From positions 868,001-932,000 of the forward strand of contig JAOANU010000008.1 in NCBI GenBank assembly GCA_034387635.1: a stretch of 64,000 nucleotides of DNA, written 5' to 3'. A program made the translations under genes and the position numbers. The stretch comes from Rhodosporidiobolus odoratus (taxonomy: Eukaryota > Basidiomycota > Microbotryomycetes > Sporidiobolales > Sporidiobolaceae). The notes beneath the pieces were generated by a model. It saw nothing but the letters and a program-made list of their open reading frames with translations. It was not told where the DNA came from and made no database searches. Shown one piece after another: positions 39,770 to 52,380 of this stretch. How positions within the stretch are numbered: the first letter of the stretch is position 1; each line of letters starts with the position of its first letter.

Positions 39770-42700
39770 TACGTCGGAGGGGAGGAAGAACAACGTGGGA
39801 CGCTGCGGCTGCCGCTGGCGCCAGCTATTGGGTTTCGCCCGGCGGGAGGGGTGGGGTACTTGGGAGCGGTTTTAGGTCAGCCTCGAGGAGCTGTTTCGGG
39901 ACGTGGGGGCGAGAGGAGAGGGGAGGAGGAAGAAGTGTTGAGGGATTCGAGGGCGTTGAGGCCAGAGGAGGCAGAGGAGGAGGAAGAGGAGAGGACTCCA
40001 CGACCTTATCAGGGCCCGTTACATCAAGAGTCGTCTAGGACAACCACTCTCTCCGCACCCCGCTCTTCTTCTTCCTCTCAGCCTCATGCTCCTTCTCATG
40101 CTCTCGAAGACGGAGAAATTTCCCCCCGTACTTCGCCTGCACCTTCCTACCCTACGCATTTCCCTCCTTCTTCTTTCTCCTCTCAACCCTCAACTTCCCC
40201 TTCCACCCCTTCTCATTCCCTTTCTCATCCTCAACCTCAACCATATTCATCCTTCGCTCCCACCCCCTCTCTCGCCTCCCCCTCTACCTCCTCATCCTCC
40301 TCATCCTGCCCCAGCCCCTCACATCACCTGCAACGAGATCCTCGTCTAACCCGCCCGCTCCCAACCTTTGGAATCGCCGCCGTCTCCCCCTCCTCCTTCG
40401 ATGACTTTGCAGACAACGAAGATCCGTATCAAATTCGGGATCGCGGTAGTTCGGCGAGTTCGAGTATTGCCGGGGCTTTGTTGGATCGGAGGAGGGTCGA
40501 GGGCAGTTCGGCTGGGTTTGGTGGAGTAGGGGGCTTGGGGGGGTTGGGAGGGTTGCAGGGGTTGGGGATTGCGCCGGCGGGAGAGAATGGGAATGGGAAT
40601 GGGAATGGGAATGGGAATGGGAATGGGAGGGAGAGGGGAAGCGTGACGTCGAGGTTGAGTTTGAGTGAGACGATCAGTACGGATCAAGACGAGGATGAGG
40701 ATGGAAAGGAAGAGGGACAGGGAGATGGGGGTTTGGGAGAGAGGGAGAGAAGGTTGGCGGATCAGGTGGAGAGGAAATTGGAGGCGGCGGCGAAGATGAG
40801 GAAGGAGGTGGAAGGTCAGGAAGGCAAAGGAGCGTTTCCACCTCCGGAGAAGGGGTATCAGTTTCCTCCCTCTGCTACGACTTCGACTACCTCGGCACCT
40901 TCATTACCTCCAGCGCTTACTTTTTCCCCATCCTCGACCTCGACGCAAACCCAAATCCAGACCCAATCGAACACGGCTAACATAGATGCCAATCATAACG
41001 CCCAAGAACTCTTCTCTCACCTTGCCAAAGCCTCTATAGCCCCTCCTTCACCGTCTGCAGCAGCTCTAGCGGCCGCTGCACCTTCTCCCTCTCTGACTGC
41101 GAGACGATACCCAAACCTCGCGTCATCCTCTTCACCTAGCCTGAATGGCCCAGGAAAAGGAAAAGGCCGAGACTTCCCTTTCAGTCTCTCTTACCAACCT
41201 TTCGCACCTCCTCATCCTCACCCTCAACCTCATTCTACCAAAACGACCTCTACCTCAAATTTTACTTCTACATCTGCTGCGACCTCGAACGCATCGCTGC
41301 CCCTCCTCCTTCCGCTTCCTCCCGCCTTACCGAATGGACTCGGACTCGGGTTGGGAGGACATGCAGATTCGGGTGCGGTCAGTCCCACGAGCCAGGTTCC
41401 TAATCCTATGGATAGTTTGGCGGTACTCAAGGGCGGGGTTGGGGCTGGGATGAGTCCTGCTGGACTGGGGGTAGGGGGGAAGAGTCCGAGGGTCGGCGTG
41501 AATGGAACAGGAGGAGGGCTTGAAGGGGTGGGGATGACGAAGAGCGCTTCGACGGAGAGCGCTAAAAGTGGGACGAGTTCAACTTATCATTCTCCAGACC
41601 TGGGAGGGGGAGGGCCGGGGGCCAAATCCACCGCCATGACTCGCGGTCTTTCAAGCTCTTCCTCATCGTCTTCTTCTGCGGCGTCGTCGAGTCGGTGGGG
41701 ATTGGAGGAGCCGAAGGTGCCGAGGTTGAGGGAGGGCGAGATGCCGGGAATGAGGATCTTAAAGAGGTTGGACGAGATGCTGGGTGGAGAGGAATTCGGA
41801 CCGGGTTCTAGTTCTCCAGTTCCTTCTCTTGCTTTGTCGCCTCCTACTTCTTACCCTACTTCGTCCCCGACTCCATCTTCCACCTCAGCCGCCGCCCCCG
41901 CCGCCGCATCGTCGAATCCACTCCACCACCCTCCCCGGAAACTCCTCCACCATGCTCCAATCCTCCAAGTCGTCAACGCCAACACAGTCAAAGATCGTCA
42001 CCTCTTCATCTTCACTGATCTGCTCATCATCGCAAAACCCCTCGTTCAAGATCATCCTTTGACTGGAGAACCGGTTCAACCTACGTTGGAAGAGAATGGA
42101 TTCTTGGTCAAGAGTGTGGTCGAGTTTGGGGTGTTGAAGTTGGCGGCGGTTGAGGACGAGGGGGGAGAAGTAGGTGAGAAGGACAAGGACAAGGATAAGA
42201 AACGTCACCCCCTCCTCCTAGCCTTCGTCGACCGATTCGCCAACGACCCAGCCCGAGCCATCCTCTCCCTCATCCAAAAAGGTGGACTCTCCTCCGACGG
42301 TCCAACCATAGCCAACCTCCTCTTCCGGAACCCCGACCTGAATCGCAATCAACTCGGAGCGTACCTAGCCTCCCCTTCTCACAGACACGTCCTTCGAGCT
42401 TTTGTCGAGCGGTTTAGGTTTCAAGGGGTTAGGATCGATGATGCGATCAGGGTGTTTTGTATGACGGTTAGGTTGCCGAATATGAAGGAGGAGAAGGAGA
42501 GTGCACTGGGGGCTTTGGCAGGGGTTTGGACGGAAGGAAATGGGGGGATGGGGTGGGATCCGACGACTACCGCGGGGTTGGTCGGTGCGATTCTGAGGTT
42601 GAGTGATCGGTTGCACTTTGGGGGGAAGATGAGGGCAGGCATGGACGAGGGTGGAGAGGCGTTTTTCCCGGAGGAATTGGAGGGGGAAGATGGGATGTGC

Positions 42701-44284
42701 GTCTTTCTTCCTCGCGCGCGAGCTCTCTGTTTCGTGAGGTCACCCCGTTGCTAACCCGGGCTTTGCTCCTCGCCTTCCTCGTCTTACGCAACGCAGTCCA
42801 ACCGTCGACGACTTTATAGCCAACTTCCGCCTCCACGATATCCGTATGCTCGTTCCCGAAGATCTTCTCACTCGGATCTTTACCTCGGTCCGACGCGAAC
42901 GCATCGAGCAAGCCTCGGACAACTCCATCTTCTCCATGACCCCCGACATTGAAGCCTCCATCTCTCCTGCCAAACTCCCTACTCGACTCACTTACCGCAC
43001 TCCGTCCGAGGTGTTCACGATCACCATTCCCGAACCGGATCCCAAGTTTACGATCAAGTTACATGGGAACGATCTGCAGTTTGATCCGCCCGTGTTGAGC
43101 TTTGCGAGGAATAGGACCCAGAGTTTCAAGGTTACCGGGACGGCATTGGGGGTGAGGGTTATGGTGTTGATCAAGAGGGGGGCGAACGCGCCGAGATATC
43201 AGGGATTACCGTTGAATAAGGCGTTCAGTGTGGAGAGAGGTTTCATGCAGCATACATTCCAGGTACGTTGCACGGTCATCCGCGATATTTACCGCAGGTT
43301 TGGTCACTCATGAACTTTGTTCCGCCAGGTATCCTTCACCAACCATCTTCACCTCAAGCGCAAATACATGTTCTCCACCTCTTCCTCCTCCTCCCGTGCA
43401 ACCCTCCTATCCCTCCTACGTTCCCAAATCATCCTCGCACACTCGAACCCTCCACCTCATTTCGTCACTCCCCCTTCATCCACCTCCAACGCGTTATCAC
43501 CAGACGCCGTAGCCCGCGCCGTCTCCCTCCAAGTCCTCCGCGACACCCTCCTCCCACCAGACGCACCCCTCGCTCAAGTCCCCTCTGCCGCCCCTTCTCC
43601 CCGTCCAAACCTCGCCGCACCTCGTTTCGGACCTCCCGTCACTTCCGCTGTCGGTCGTCCCCGCTCCGCAGGCGCAGGACGAGTCGGTACTCCAACCCGT
43701 GCAGCAATGGGTACCTCCATGGGCGGGAACGGTCAACTCATCCGATCCAACTCGGTCTCAAAACTCTACTCGGCTCAATTCCGCCTCGAGGCGGATTTGG
43801 GAGGGGCGATGGAGAGAGCTACAGCAGCGCAGGCGCAGGGGAGGGCGGGAAGTTTGATTTCCCTTAATCTGGGGTATGGGAGAGGGGCGGTGGCAGCTGC
43901 GGCGGTGGCGGCGGCTGGTGGAGGGGGCAAAGATGATTTGGTTGCTTTGGCTTCGTTGATGCCGTTTGTCAAGAAGGGAGTCGAGTTGGTCACCGTTACG
44001 GAACAAAATTCTTTGTTGCCGGTCGTGTTGGGGTTGTTGAATGGGGGACTCGAGGTGCGTTGGCTTGTCTTTCTGCTCTCTCTTGGTGGATGGGAACGAT
44101 AGAGCTGATCTTCTGGTTCTCGTCTCGTGGACAGGCCGCTCCCCATCCTCTCTCTCTCCAAGGCTCTGCCTTCCAGCTTCCGCCACTCCAGCCGACCGCA
44201 CAATCAAACGGACGTGGTTCAGAGCACCCAGCCGTCAAACTCGCCTCGTTCATCTCGCCTTTCTCTACGGGAACCGCACTCTGA
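38771..44284 (+). CDS. Sec7-domain Arf guanine-nucleotide exchange factor with a very long disordered N-terminus
   Basis: Four exons: 38771-42696, 42797-43262, 43329-44054 and 44135-44284; 1755 aa, every junction in frame. The first 1000 or so residues are low complexity: Ser runs, Gly runs, Glu-rich parts and a repeated GN stretch near 40585-40630. A PH-like or membrane-binding segment follows (APILQVVNANTVKDRHLFIF then TDLLIIAKPL). After it comes the Sec7-like catalytic helix bundle (DRFANDPARAILSLIQKGGL, LNRNQLGAYLASPSHRHVLR, AFVERFRFQGVRIDDAIRVF, CMTVRLPNMKEEKE). A further region (FTIKLHGNDLQFDPPVLSFA) resembles a beta-rich domain. The motif where the catalytic Glu normally lies is divergent, so exchange activity is inferred. 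It could be an orthologue of yeast Syt1-type GEFs, but I cannot decide that. Confidence 0.72.
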
Positions 44285-45080
44285 CCCACCTCCGTACTTC
44301 CGCTTCTGCGCCCATGGCCATCTCACCATCACCAACCTCTTCGTACTTCTTGTTTTCGCCCAGGAGTAACCATGTTGTGTCTTTTTCTTTTTTTCCTTTC
44401 TGCTTACCGTTTGCTACCGCAACTGAGTCGTCGCTGGCCATGTTCGCGACTGGACTCACGTCTGCATCTGATTCGCAACTTGCAGTCTGCTAGAGAATCG
44501 TGGGCAGAACAGCAGGCGAGGAGGACGAGGACGTCGGGTCCTCTACTTTTCACTATCGAGAACGTCTTCGTCATGCTTCTCCCAGCAGCAGTACAGCGCT
44601 CCCGGGCTGCTGCTATGGTCACGGGAGAGAGTCTTTCCTCGGATTGAGAAGGTTATCCCCATTGTGTCGACGACATGGCGCCAACGCTCTCGCACCGCGG
44701 CACTCGTTCTCTCGATAGCGGGACTTTAGCAAGTGAGTTTTTCGCTACAGGCGAATGCGCTTTGCGCCAGAATGGCCAGGTAGAGCAAGGGAAAATTCCG
44801 ATTGCGACCGGTGCCCATTCGACCTTCTCAGAATCGTGTTGGACAGCCTTCTCATCGGCTAGCGACCATCTCAGGTCCTATCGAGCTTACACAGGAGCTA
44901 TTCTACCCCCGAGTGTCCTCCTCTACGACCGTTGGCCTTGAAGTAAAGGGAACAGGAAAAATTGTCCGATGTTGACGAGCGGCGAGGCGAGTGAGGTAAC
45001 TGGTTATCCTCTTTCCGAGGTCGACTTCACACGCGTTCGTTGCTCTCTTCCTCACACCTTCGAACTCATATCACGCCGAT
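44285..45080. other. No gene recognised
   Basis: 3' flank of the Arf-GEF gene and 5' flank of the small mitochondrial-like gene. Frames around 44500-44940 have no recognisable features. Confidence 0.4.
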
Positions 45081-45618
45081 ATGCTCGCCTCGACTCTCCG
45101 CTCTGTCCGCCTCGCCTCCCAGGTGCGTCTTTTTTACCCCCCACCAATCCTCTCCCCCTACCATCTCATCCTTACCCTACTTACCCATCCCCCCTACTGC
45201 AGCGCACCGCCCGTCGCTACGCCTCCACCGGCGGTTCCTCCCCTCACCCCATCAAAGACAGCGGTAAAGAACTGGCCGGAACAGTTCAGGACAACTCGAA
45301 GTTATTGGTGTTTGGAGGATTGGGAGCGATTGCGTTGGGTGGGGGATGGTGGATTATGGCTGATACCGCCGGTCTGTCGCTTGCCTTCTGTTTCCTGCTC
45401 GTTGGGATGAGTGGCTGGGACGCAAAAGGGCCGAGAAAGACGCTGACTTGCTTGTTTTCTCCTCCCGTTATGCTACCTCTCCTTCCACTTACCTGCTATT
45501 TTCGTACCGCTTCCCTCCCGCCTTTGTACACATGGCTCGTGCAGACCCCCTCCAACCGCCTATCACCCAAAAGGCGTCGTCGGACCAGCCTCAGCTTCAG
45601 CTCAAGAAGAGGGACTAG
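45081..45618 (+). CDS. Small mitochondrial-like single-span membrane protein
   Basis: Three exons: 45081-45122, 45203-45371 and 45545-45618; 94 aa. N-terminus MLASTLRSVRLASQRTARRY lacks acidic residues and is Arg/Ser-rich, a mitochondrial presequence pattern with a likely cleavage near ARRYAS. After HPIKDSGKELAGTVQDNSKL comes one hydrophobic Gly-rich segment (LVFGGLGAIALGGGWWIMAD). A short polar tail ends LQLKKRD. Junctions and introns (80 and 173 nt) are consistent. It could be a subunit or assembly factor of an inner-membrane complex; no specific family recognised. Confidence 0.62.
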
Positions 45619-46188
45619 ATTGCGCACAGGGGGAAAAAGTGCAAGAATAAAGCTGTACATAGGCAATGCACCCATACTCAAACTCGGACAAATAAGCGAA
45701 GAGACGTACGGGGAGAGAGATTGCAGAGATGGGGAGAAGCAGGTAAAGGTGGGGTACGGCAAAGTGGGACGGAGGAAGAACAAGCCTACTTGAGAATGAA
45801 TGGCAATGCGCGCGAGACGCACACATACTGTTGCAGGCTATACGCCACGGGCTGTAGCTCCCTCACATGACTGCGCATATCGCGCACCCGCGTTGCTCTG
45901 TTTATTCTTGCGTTTTCCTGGCATTCTGGCATGCTCGTCGGAGGTGACAGATACGAGCGAGAGAGCGACTGAACGATTTCAGACAGTGCAGTACACGGCC
46001 AATCACTGTGTAGCTACTGAGATCTGAAACGACTCGACATGAGAAGCAGTTATATCACGAAAGCAAGAGAAGCTTTGCGAGCCCGAGCGTGACCTGACAG
46101 CGAAGGCGCTTTCAGATGAGTCAGCTACTCGTGCACAAGTACAAGGCAGAGGAGAGAATGAACGGACCTGCTCACGTAAAGGATTGTG
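45619..46188. other. No gene recognised
   Basis: Between the small mitochondrial-like gene and the decayed F-box locus. No frame with supporting features. Confidence 0.4.
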
Positions 46189-47598
46189 TCACCAGCGCTT
46201 CGGCCCAGCCTCAGCCTTCTTCTCGTCACTCCACTTATCCCAAAACAGGTACGAATCCTCCGCATCCCAATCATCCTCAAGCTCGCTCTTCTGTGCCTCT
46301 TCATCCCTATTCTCGACCTGGCTAGCGTCTCCGACAGTCTCTGCTTCTCCCTCCGCTTCCTCCTCCTTCTCCTCCTCCGGCGAAGGCTGCCAAGCCAAGA
46401 ACTTTCCCTCGGGCGCCTGCGGTAGACGGCCAAATACCTTGCTCGGGACGAAGCTAGGAAGAATAGTCGACTCTGGAAGAGTGATCCCGCGCTCGTCACA
46501 CCACTCGAACAAGTGCTTCATGTTAGCCTTGACCGTGGTGTCGTCATATTAATGACGAAAGTCGAGACTGAGTATACGGAGAGAGGCTAAGTCAGAGGGG
46601 AGGGTGGTGCAGAGAGAGTTGACCAAGGTAGGTAAGCTGGATGTAGAGAGGTTGTTGTAGGCGAGACGAGAGAGGGTAGACGGGATCGGGGGGGAAGGGT
46701 GTCCCTTGAAGTGGGAGTGAGAGGTCAGCTTCTTGGAGGGAGGGGGAGGTTTTGAAGAAAGTGGAGGAAGCGCAGTAGATTCTTTTGGAGGCGATTCTGA
46801 GCGTCTTTAGGATTGGAAAGGTCATTGGGAAAAGCTGAGCGGCGTCGAGATAGGTATGGGGGGAACCGCAATGTCGCGGGAAAGGTGCTCAAGAGAGAGG
46901 TGTGAAGAGGCAATCAGGAGCGGCCAGACAACCTTTTCGAGGTAAGCGTTCGAGATGGTGATTTGCGGATGCGAAGAATCCGAAGATGCTGGAAACGGTA
47001 TTAAGAAACCCAGGTGGAGCCTTGCCGGATCCCGTAACATTTTTCGCCTGTGGTGAGACGTAACTTTTCTACCAAGGGCGCCACTTTCGCCAGCTTTAGC
47101 AGCAGTTCGCCGAGGTTCACATCGCCAGTGAAGTCGATGGAAACGTCGCGCAAGGCGGGCATTGACGGCGGAAGGCGGCCAGAGACGTATGGAGACATGG
47201 ACTCGCACCGTAAGCCGGCGGAAAGTGGGGCTGAACACCTTGAGGAGGTCCTCAAGGCTGTCGATATCCTGCATAGGAAAGGTGTCCAAAGACCACACGG
47301 CGCTTCGGAGACGAGACTTGACGATGGAGGGTTCTGCGCAGAGTAGGTGGTCGAGGTTGAGGTGGCGTACGAGGAAGGGCACAGCCAAAGCCCTCCAGGC
47401 TTTGCTGACGAGGCAGAAGGTCGCGAAGAAGGAAGGGGCTTTGTCCGGCAAGACGAGGAATTGTTCGGCCGGATGAACACGGCGGGAGCGGTCGGGATGC
47501 TCGAAGATGAAGGTGACGAGTTCGTTTGGTAAGGCTGGAACAGGCATCCTGCCCTGAGGATGAGGAGGGGAAGGAGGAAGGGAGCTGGCGAGGGACAA
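46189..47598 (-). pseudogene. F-box/LRR-like locus, apparently broken
   Basis: The minus strand opens MSLASSLPPSPPHPQGRMPV and then ALPNELVTFIFEHPD, FFATFCLVSKAWRALAVPFL, an F-box-like start (LP.EL...IF; C.VSK.W). The expected continuation (SMPALRDVSIDFTGDVNLGE, LLLKLAKVAPLVEKLRL) is in a different frame after about 47220. The frame changes again near 47010 (SNAYLEKVVWPLLIASSHLS) and 46820 (MTFPILKTLRIASKRI). A C-terminal piece (VKANMKHLFEWCDERGITLP, ending 46189) lies behind an in-frame stop. No introns of normal size reconcile these changes. F-box/LRR genes of this kind expand and decay rapidly in basidiomycetes. A sequencing error or an unusual intron set is the alternative. Confidence 0.55.
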
Positions 47599-48145
47599 AA
47601 CTCTGAAGGTATAGGGTGTGCCGTTAGTGCGCTCCGGGAAGAATACACACGACCTTGAGAATGTACTCGCTTCGGTCCGGTCTTGTTGGTAGATCCTGTT
47701 CGCGGTGAGTAAGTCGAGGAGACGAAGAAGTCGCGCCGAAAAAGAGGCGACGTCTAAAAGCGTAGGAATTCTAAAGCTCGTGCGGTCGAGAGCAAAGGCT
47801 CACGTTCAGTACCGCGGGAGCCTTGTACTGATTTTGAGGGAAACAGCTCAGAGCCTCAGCCCGACTTCCGGCCGCAGCTCTCCCCCCGAAAACCGATCAG
47901 AACTGATGAGACAATCTCGAGGAAACACGTTCAACATCGCGAGAGATACGTGGTGACGCAAAGGTAGCTCTGCCGGGACTGTATAGGCTGCCAATGCGCG
48001 CCACACGTTCGACAAGGGTTTCAGAGGAGAGAGGAACATCTTTCGGAAGTAGACTTGTAATACTGTAGACGGAGCGGCGCGTCATTCTCAGCTTCTCCCT
48101 GCTTCCCTTTCTTGCTATATATGATCTAGCTTACTCGAGGGCTCA
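47599..48145. other. Divergent spacer, no gene recognised
   Basis: 5' side of both the F-box-like locus (minus) and APP1 (plus). No coding signal found; a pyrimidine-rich part and TATATATGATC at about 48116-48126 lie just upstream of APP1. Confidence 0.4.
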
Positions 48146-51100
48146 ATGCCACAAGACGCACCACCACCACCTCCACCGCGACGCCCGCCTCCTGCTGCTC
48201 GTCCTTCAACCCAACTCTCCACTTCAACCACCGCATCAGCTTCTTCTTCCTCTTCCTCCTCAGGCATGCTCCGTGCCCGTGCCCTAGCCTCAAAAGTCAA
48301 CAAACTCGCCCACCAGACTTCCGACTATGCCGCCCCAAAGTTGACCCACGCCGCCAGTAAAGTCAAGGATGCGTATGGCGCCTATTCAGCTTCCCATTCG
48401 ACTGGCAGTGGCGCCGGTATGGGCGAGCGAGGCATGAGCACGAATGCTTGGGAAGAGAGGGAGGTGCTTACCACCCCGAAGAAAGCGCTTCGAAGCAGAC
48501 AGTTGCAAGGCGTCGACGCAGAATTGCCTACTCTCGCCGGCACGTCTGGGAAAACCGGGACGGGAAGCGTCGAGAGCACTCCGCCTACTAGCCCCGTGAA
48601 TGAGAAAGGAGCCTCATCGTCGAGGTGGGGTGGGTGGGGGAGTTACTTCATGGCTGGGAGTTATTCGGAAGAAGGTCAGGCGGGAACTGCAGGAAATGCA
48701 GGAGGACAGGGAAAGATCAAGATTGGAGCGGACGATATAGAGGAGGACAAAGTCGTATGCTTTCCAGGCGTGCGTAATTTCCCTGCTCTTGTGCCGTCCC
48801 TCCCTACTGATGCAACGTTTGTGGATCATAGTGGGCTACTCTCTCCCCGTCTCACGCCTCCCTCTCCGGCCTTCCCTCGTCTGAACCTGCTCTGATCCTC
48901 GAAATCCACACACACGGCTATGCGTACCGGCAACGACCCCTCGCTTCCGCTTCTCGATCCCAACGCATCTTCTATGCACTCGCGAAATCCTTCGCGGCGC
49001 TGCCGAAACTCCCGAATGCGATCGTGGACAAGGCGGAAGAAGCCGCGGAGGCAGCGTTGAAGGCCTCGAGGGGAGGTGACGTGGACAATCTCAGCCTAAG
49101 CGGGAGTATGAAGGAAGAAGTAGTGAAAGAGGGCGAGGTGCTCGAACAACTGCTCGACATAGGTGGCCGGGACGGGACGGGCAGCGAGCAGAAGGAACTT
49201 GCAGAAGCCACGGTCGCCGCGGTGGAAGGGCGAGAACTAAGAACTCGGACATCGACTGCTGAGTCGGCTTTGAGTGACGAACCAGAGGAAATGAGCATCG
49301 AGGAGAGGTTGATGAGCCCGACAACAGCCTATCCTTCTGAAGCGACGCCGACTGCCTCTCCCTCGCATTCTTCTTACTTCCCGCCTCACCCGCACCCGCA
49401 CCCACATCATGCTGCGACAGCCCCTCCTTCAACGTCGACCGCACCACCCTCTGCCTCTTCCTCGCCCATCTCGTCTTCGCCCGAGGACGTCAAGATCCTT
49501 TCCAACCCCTCACGCCTTTCTCGTCGGCCTCATGTCCGCATCGAGATTCCCAACAAACGAGCCGCAGCAGGTGCAGGAGGCTTCTCCGCCCTCCGTTCCC
49601 CCTCTTTACCGTCCTCTCCTTCCTCTCCCCTCCCGACTCCGCGAGGCGTAGGCAGTGGAGGTTTCGGTTCTTCCCGTTCCCGCCCCTGTTCCGTGACCTC
49701 TTCCCGCGCTTCTTCTCGCGCAAACTCGCCTACCCGATCAGCGCGCCTTCCTCCCTCCTCTTCTTCCCCTGACCCCGCCACCATCCCTCCCGAAACCTGG
49801 CCACACCCCTTCAGCTCGCACGCTCTCACCCCTTCTCTACTCCGAACCTTCCACACAAACCTTCATACGCGTCTCCTACCTTTCCTCGCCCTCAAATTGC
49901 CCGCTCGAAAGATTCGCTTGACGATCGAACCGATCCTTCCGCAAAAGGGACAACTGTTTGATGGAGTCTTGGCGAGGAAGGTAGTTAGTACTACTAGTCC
50001 AGGAGGGGGGTGGAAGACGCGATTCAGTATAGAAGGGAAGGATCTAAAGAGATGGCTCGAAGCGACCGGGAAGGGGGAACTCAAGATTCGTGTGGTCTCA
50101 GAGTTAATAGAACCTGAAGCTTCGCTCAGTGCGGTTGACTCCCTGGGCTGGGAAGGCGGAGCAGGGATTGGAGGATCGGTGGGATTGGGTGGTGCAGCAG
50201 TCGGGGAGAAGAGAGGTTTGGATGGGTGGGAGTATAAGGCTCACGCGGTGGCGAGGGATGAATGTACTTTGGGGGTCTGTGTACAAGGTGAGGGTGGGGA
50301 GGGGACGGTCAGGGTTGTTAGTGATGTGGATGATACGATTAAGGTGCGCTGCGGCTTGGCTTTCTTTCCTTTCCCTCGACCTGCTTTTGACTGACTGATG
50401 GTCGCTGGTTTGTCATGTCCGTCTGTCTCCGCTGTACGGCACGTACAGTGGACGGAGGTTGTCAAGGGTACAAAGACTATTTTCCGTAACTGCTTTGTAC
50501 GGGAGCTGCATGAGATCAGGGTGCGTCCCGTTTCTCCTCCCGTGCTCCTTGAAGCAATAATGGAGGCTGACCCTTAACCAACCAATCCCGCCTTCCACAC
50601 TCGGTCCCACTACACAGGTACCTGGGATGTCGACCCTCTACCGAACTCTCCACTCCCTACCCTCCAACTCAGTCCACTTCCATTACGTCTCCAACTCGCC
50701 GTGGGAACTCTTCCCCGTCATTCGCTCTTTCCTCCGCGTGGCCAACTTTCCTAGCGGAAGTGTCACGCTCAAGGAGTATGGTGGTGCAGCGAGTACGTTG
50801 GCGAAACTTTGGGAGGAACCTGGCGCGAGGAAGAGGGCTAATGTGGAGGGGTTGTTGAAAGAGTTCCCGGGAAGTCGGTGAGTTGCTCGTGCTTTTTGAC
50901 TGTCGTTCCACGGTGTTGGGTGAACTTCAGCTCTCGGAAGATGGAAGCGACGCATACTTACCTTTTCTCCTCCGCCCCCTCGATTGCCTTCTTCTCTTGT
51001 CTTACCGGATCTCGCAGATTCATCCTAGTCGGTGACTCCGGCGAACAAGATCTACAACTGTATGCCTCGCTAGCAGCTCAGTATCCCGACCAAGTCATTG

Positions 51101-51951
51101 CCATCTACATTCGCGACGTCACGACCCCCTTCCACCCACACGCGCATGCCGGTTCCCTCGCGTCCACCTCGTCCACGAAACCTATGGCTCCCCCAACAGA
51201 CGTCGAGTGGCACCACTCTGATTCTCAGAATGACCTGGCGAGCCTGGTCAAGGAGGAAGTGGAGGAGGAAGAGCTCGCAAGCAGAGTAGACGACGTCTCT
51301 CTCTCCTCCTCCTCCGCCCCCTCAGCTGCCGCGGTCCCTCCACCTCCTCCTTCTCAGCCGCAGCAGCAGCAGCAGCAACAACAACAGCAACAACCCTACA
51401 AACTTTACGAACCAAAGAAGAAACTGCGCAAACCTCCACCTCCTCCACCTCTCTCAACCCTCCCTTCTCGTCCCTCTCTCGGAGGTCGAAGTCTCTCTCA
51501 ATCCATTCTTGCCGCCGTTCATGTCCATGGAGGAAGCAAAGATCGCGGGGTCGACTCGAGCGGTCGAAGATCTCAAGCTTCGACACCAACTTCCTCCAGA
51601 CCTCCTTCTCCAACATGGCCCAGCAGTGCTTCTTCACCGCCCGCTTCATCCACTCACTCCCGTTCTTCGTCCCTATCTCGTCCATCGAGGAGTACGACAG
51701 ACCCTACCTCTCTCTACGATTCTACCTCAGACCCTCTGTCCCCAAACAACCCACTCCGTCCCTCCCTTCCCCCCGCCCCAGCTCCGACCACTCCCGCAGG
51801 GAATCTGGCAGTGATAGAAGGGTTTTATAGAAAGGTTGCAGAGGCGGAACGGGTGGTCCCTAAAGGGTGTTTGGTTAGGATTTTTAGAGGGGGAGAGGAG
51901 GTTAAGGAGGAATGTTTGGGGTTGGTTAGGAAGGCGATGGGGAGGGGATGA
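48146..51951 (+). CDS. APP1: Phosphatidate phosphatase App1 family protein
   Basis: App1 dephosphorylates phosphatidic acid and is linked to actin patches and endocytosis in yeast. Five exons: 48146-48769, 48832-50343, 50449-50520, 50618-50877 and 51018-51951; 1133 aa. The N-terminal domain has KVVCFPGWATLSP and ILEIHTHGYAYRQRPL. A long Ser/Pro-rich insert follows, with a His/Pro run (FPPHPHPHPHH). The catalytic domain has VRVVSDVDDTIKWTEVVKGT: the DxDxT motif is D-V-D-D-T near residues 706-710. Then come VPGMSTLYRTLHSLP, FHYVSNSPWELFPVIRSFL and RFILVGDSGEQDLQLYASLA, the conserved HAD-like blocks. After this a polyGln run (about 51358-51395) and a Pro/Ser-rich tail end in a conserved-looking VIEGFYRKVAEAERVVPKG. 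Confidence 0.9.
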
Positions 51952-52380
51952 TGAGGCACGAGGCGTGGTGCGACTTGTACATGGCTTAGCTCTGAGACAA
52001 GTACTTAAGCAGAAAATGTGTAGGCTATCTCGGTATCCTGCTCAAGCAAGCGAATGTTCAAAGGTTGCTTCCTTTTTCGTCGTTTCCACCTCGTGATTTT
52101 TTGCGGTGTCCCAGAGATGAAGAGCCGGGAAGTGGGCACGGAACACTCTCGAGCGCAACGAGCCGGATTGAGGATTCAGAGAGTGACAGAACGATTGAAC
52201 GGGATGATACACATCGGGAAACGAGAAAGCGACTTTTGTGGGGGAAAGAAAGAAAGAAAAGAGGCGGAATTACAGAAAGCGAAAGGGAAATGGCACGACA
52301 GCGTATGGGGTATACGGGAATAGGGAGCGGCCAAGCGGAGTCACATATTCCCAGGTCTCGGCAAACAAGGTGAGGGGTTC
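51952..52380. other. Convergent 3' region of APP1 and the HP1 gene
   Basis: Both genes end here. No terminator motif or further gene recognised. Confidence 0.4.
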
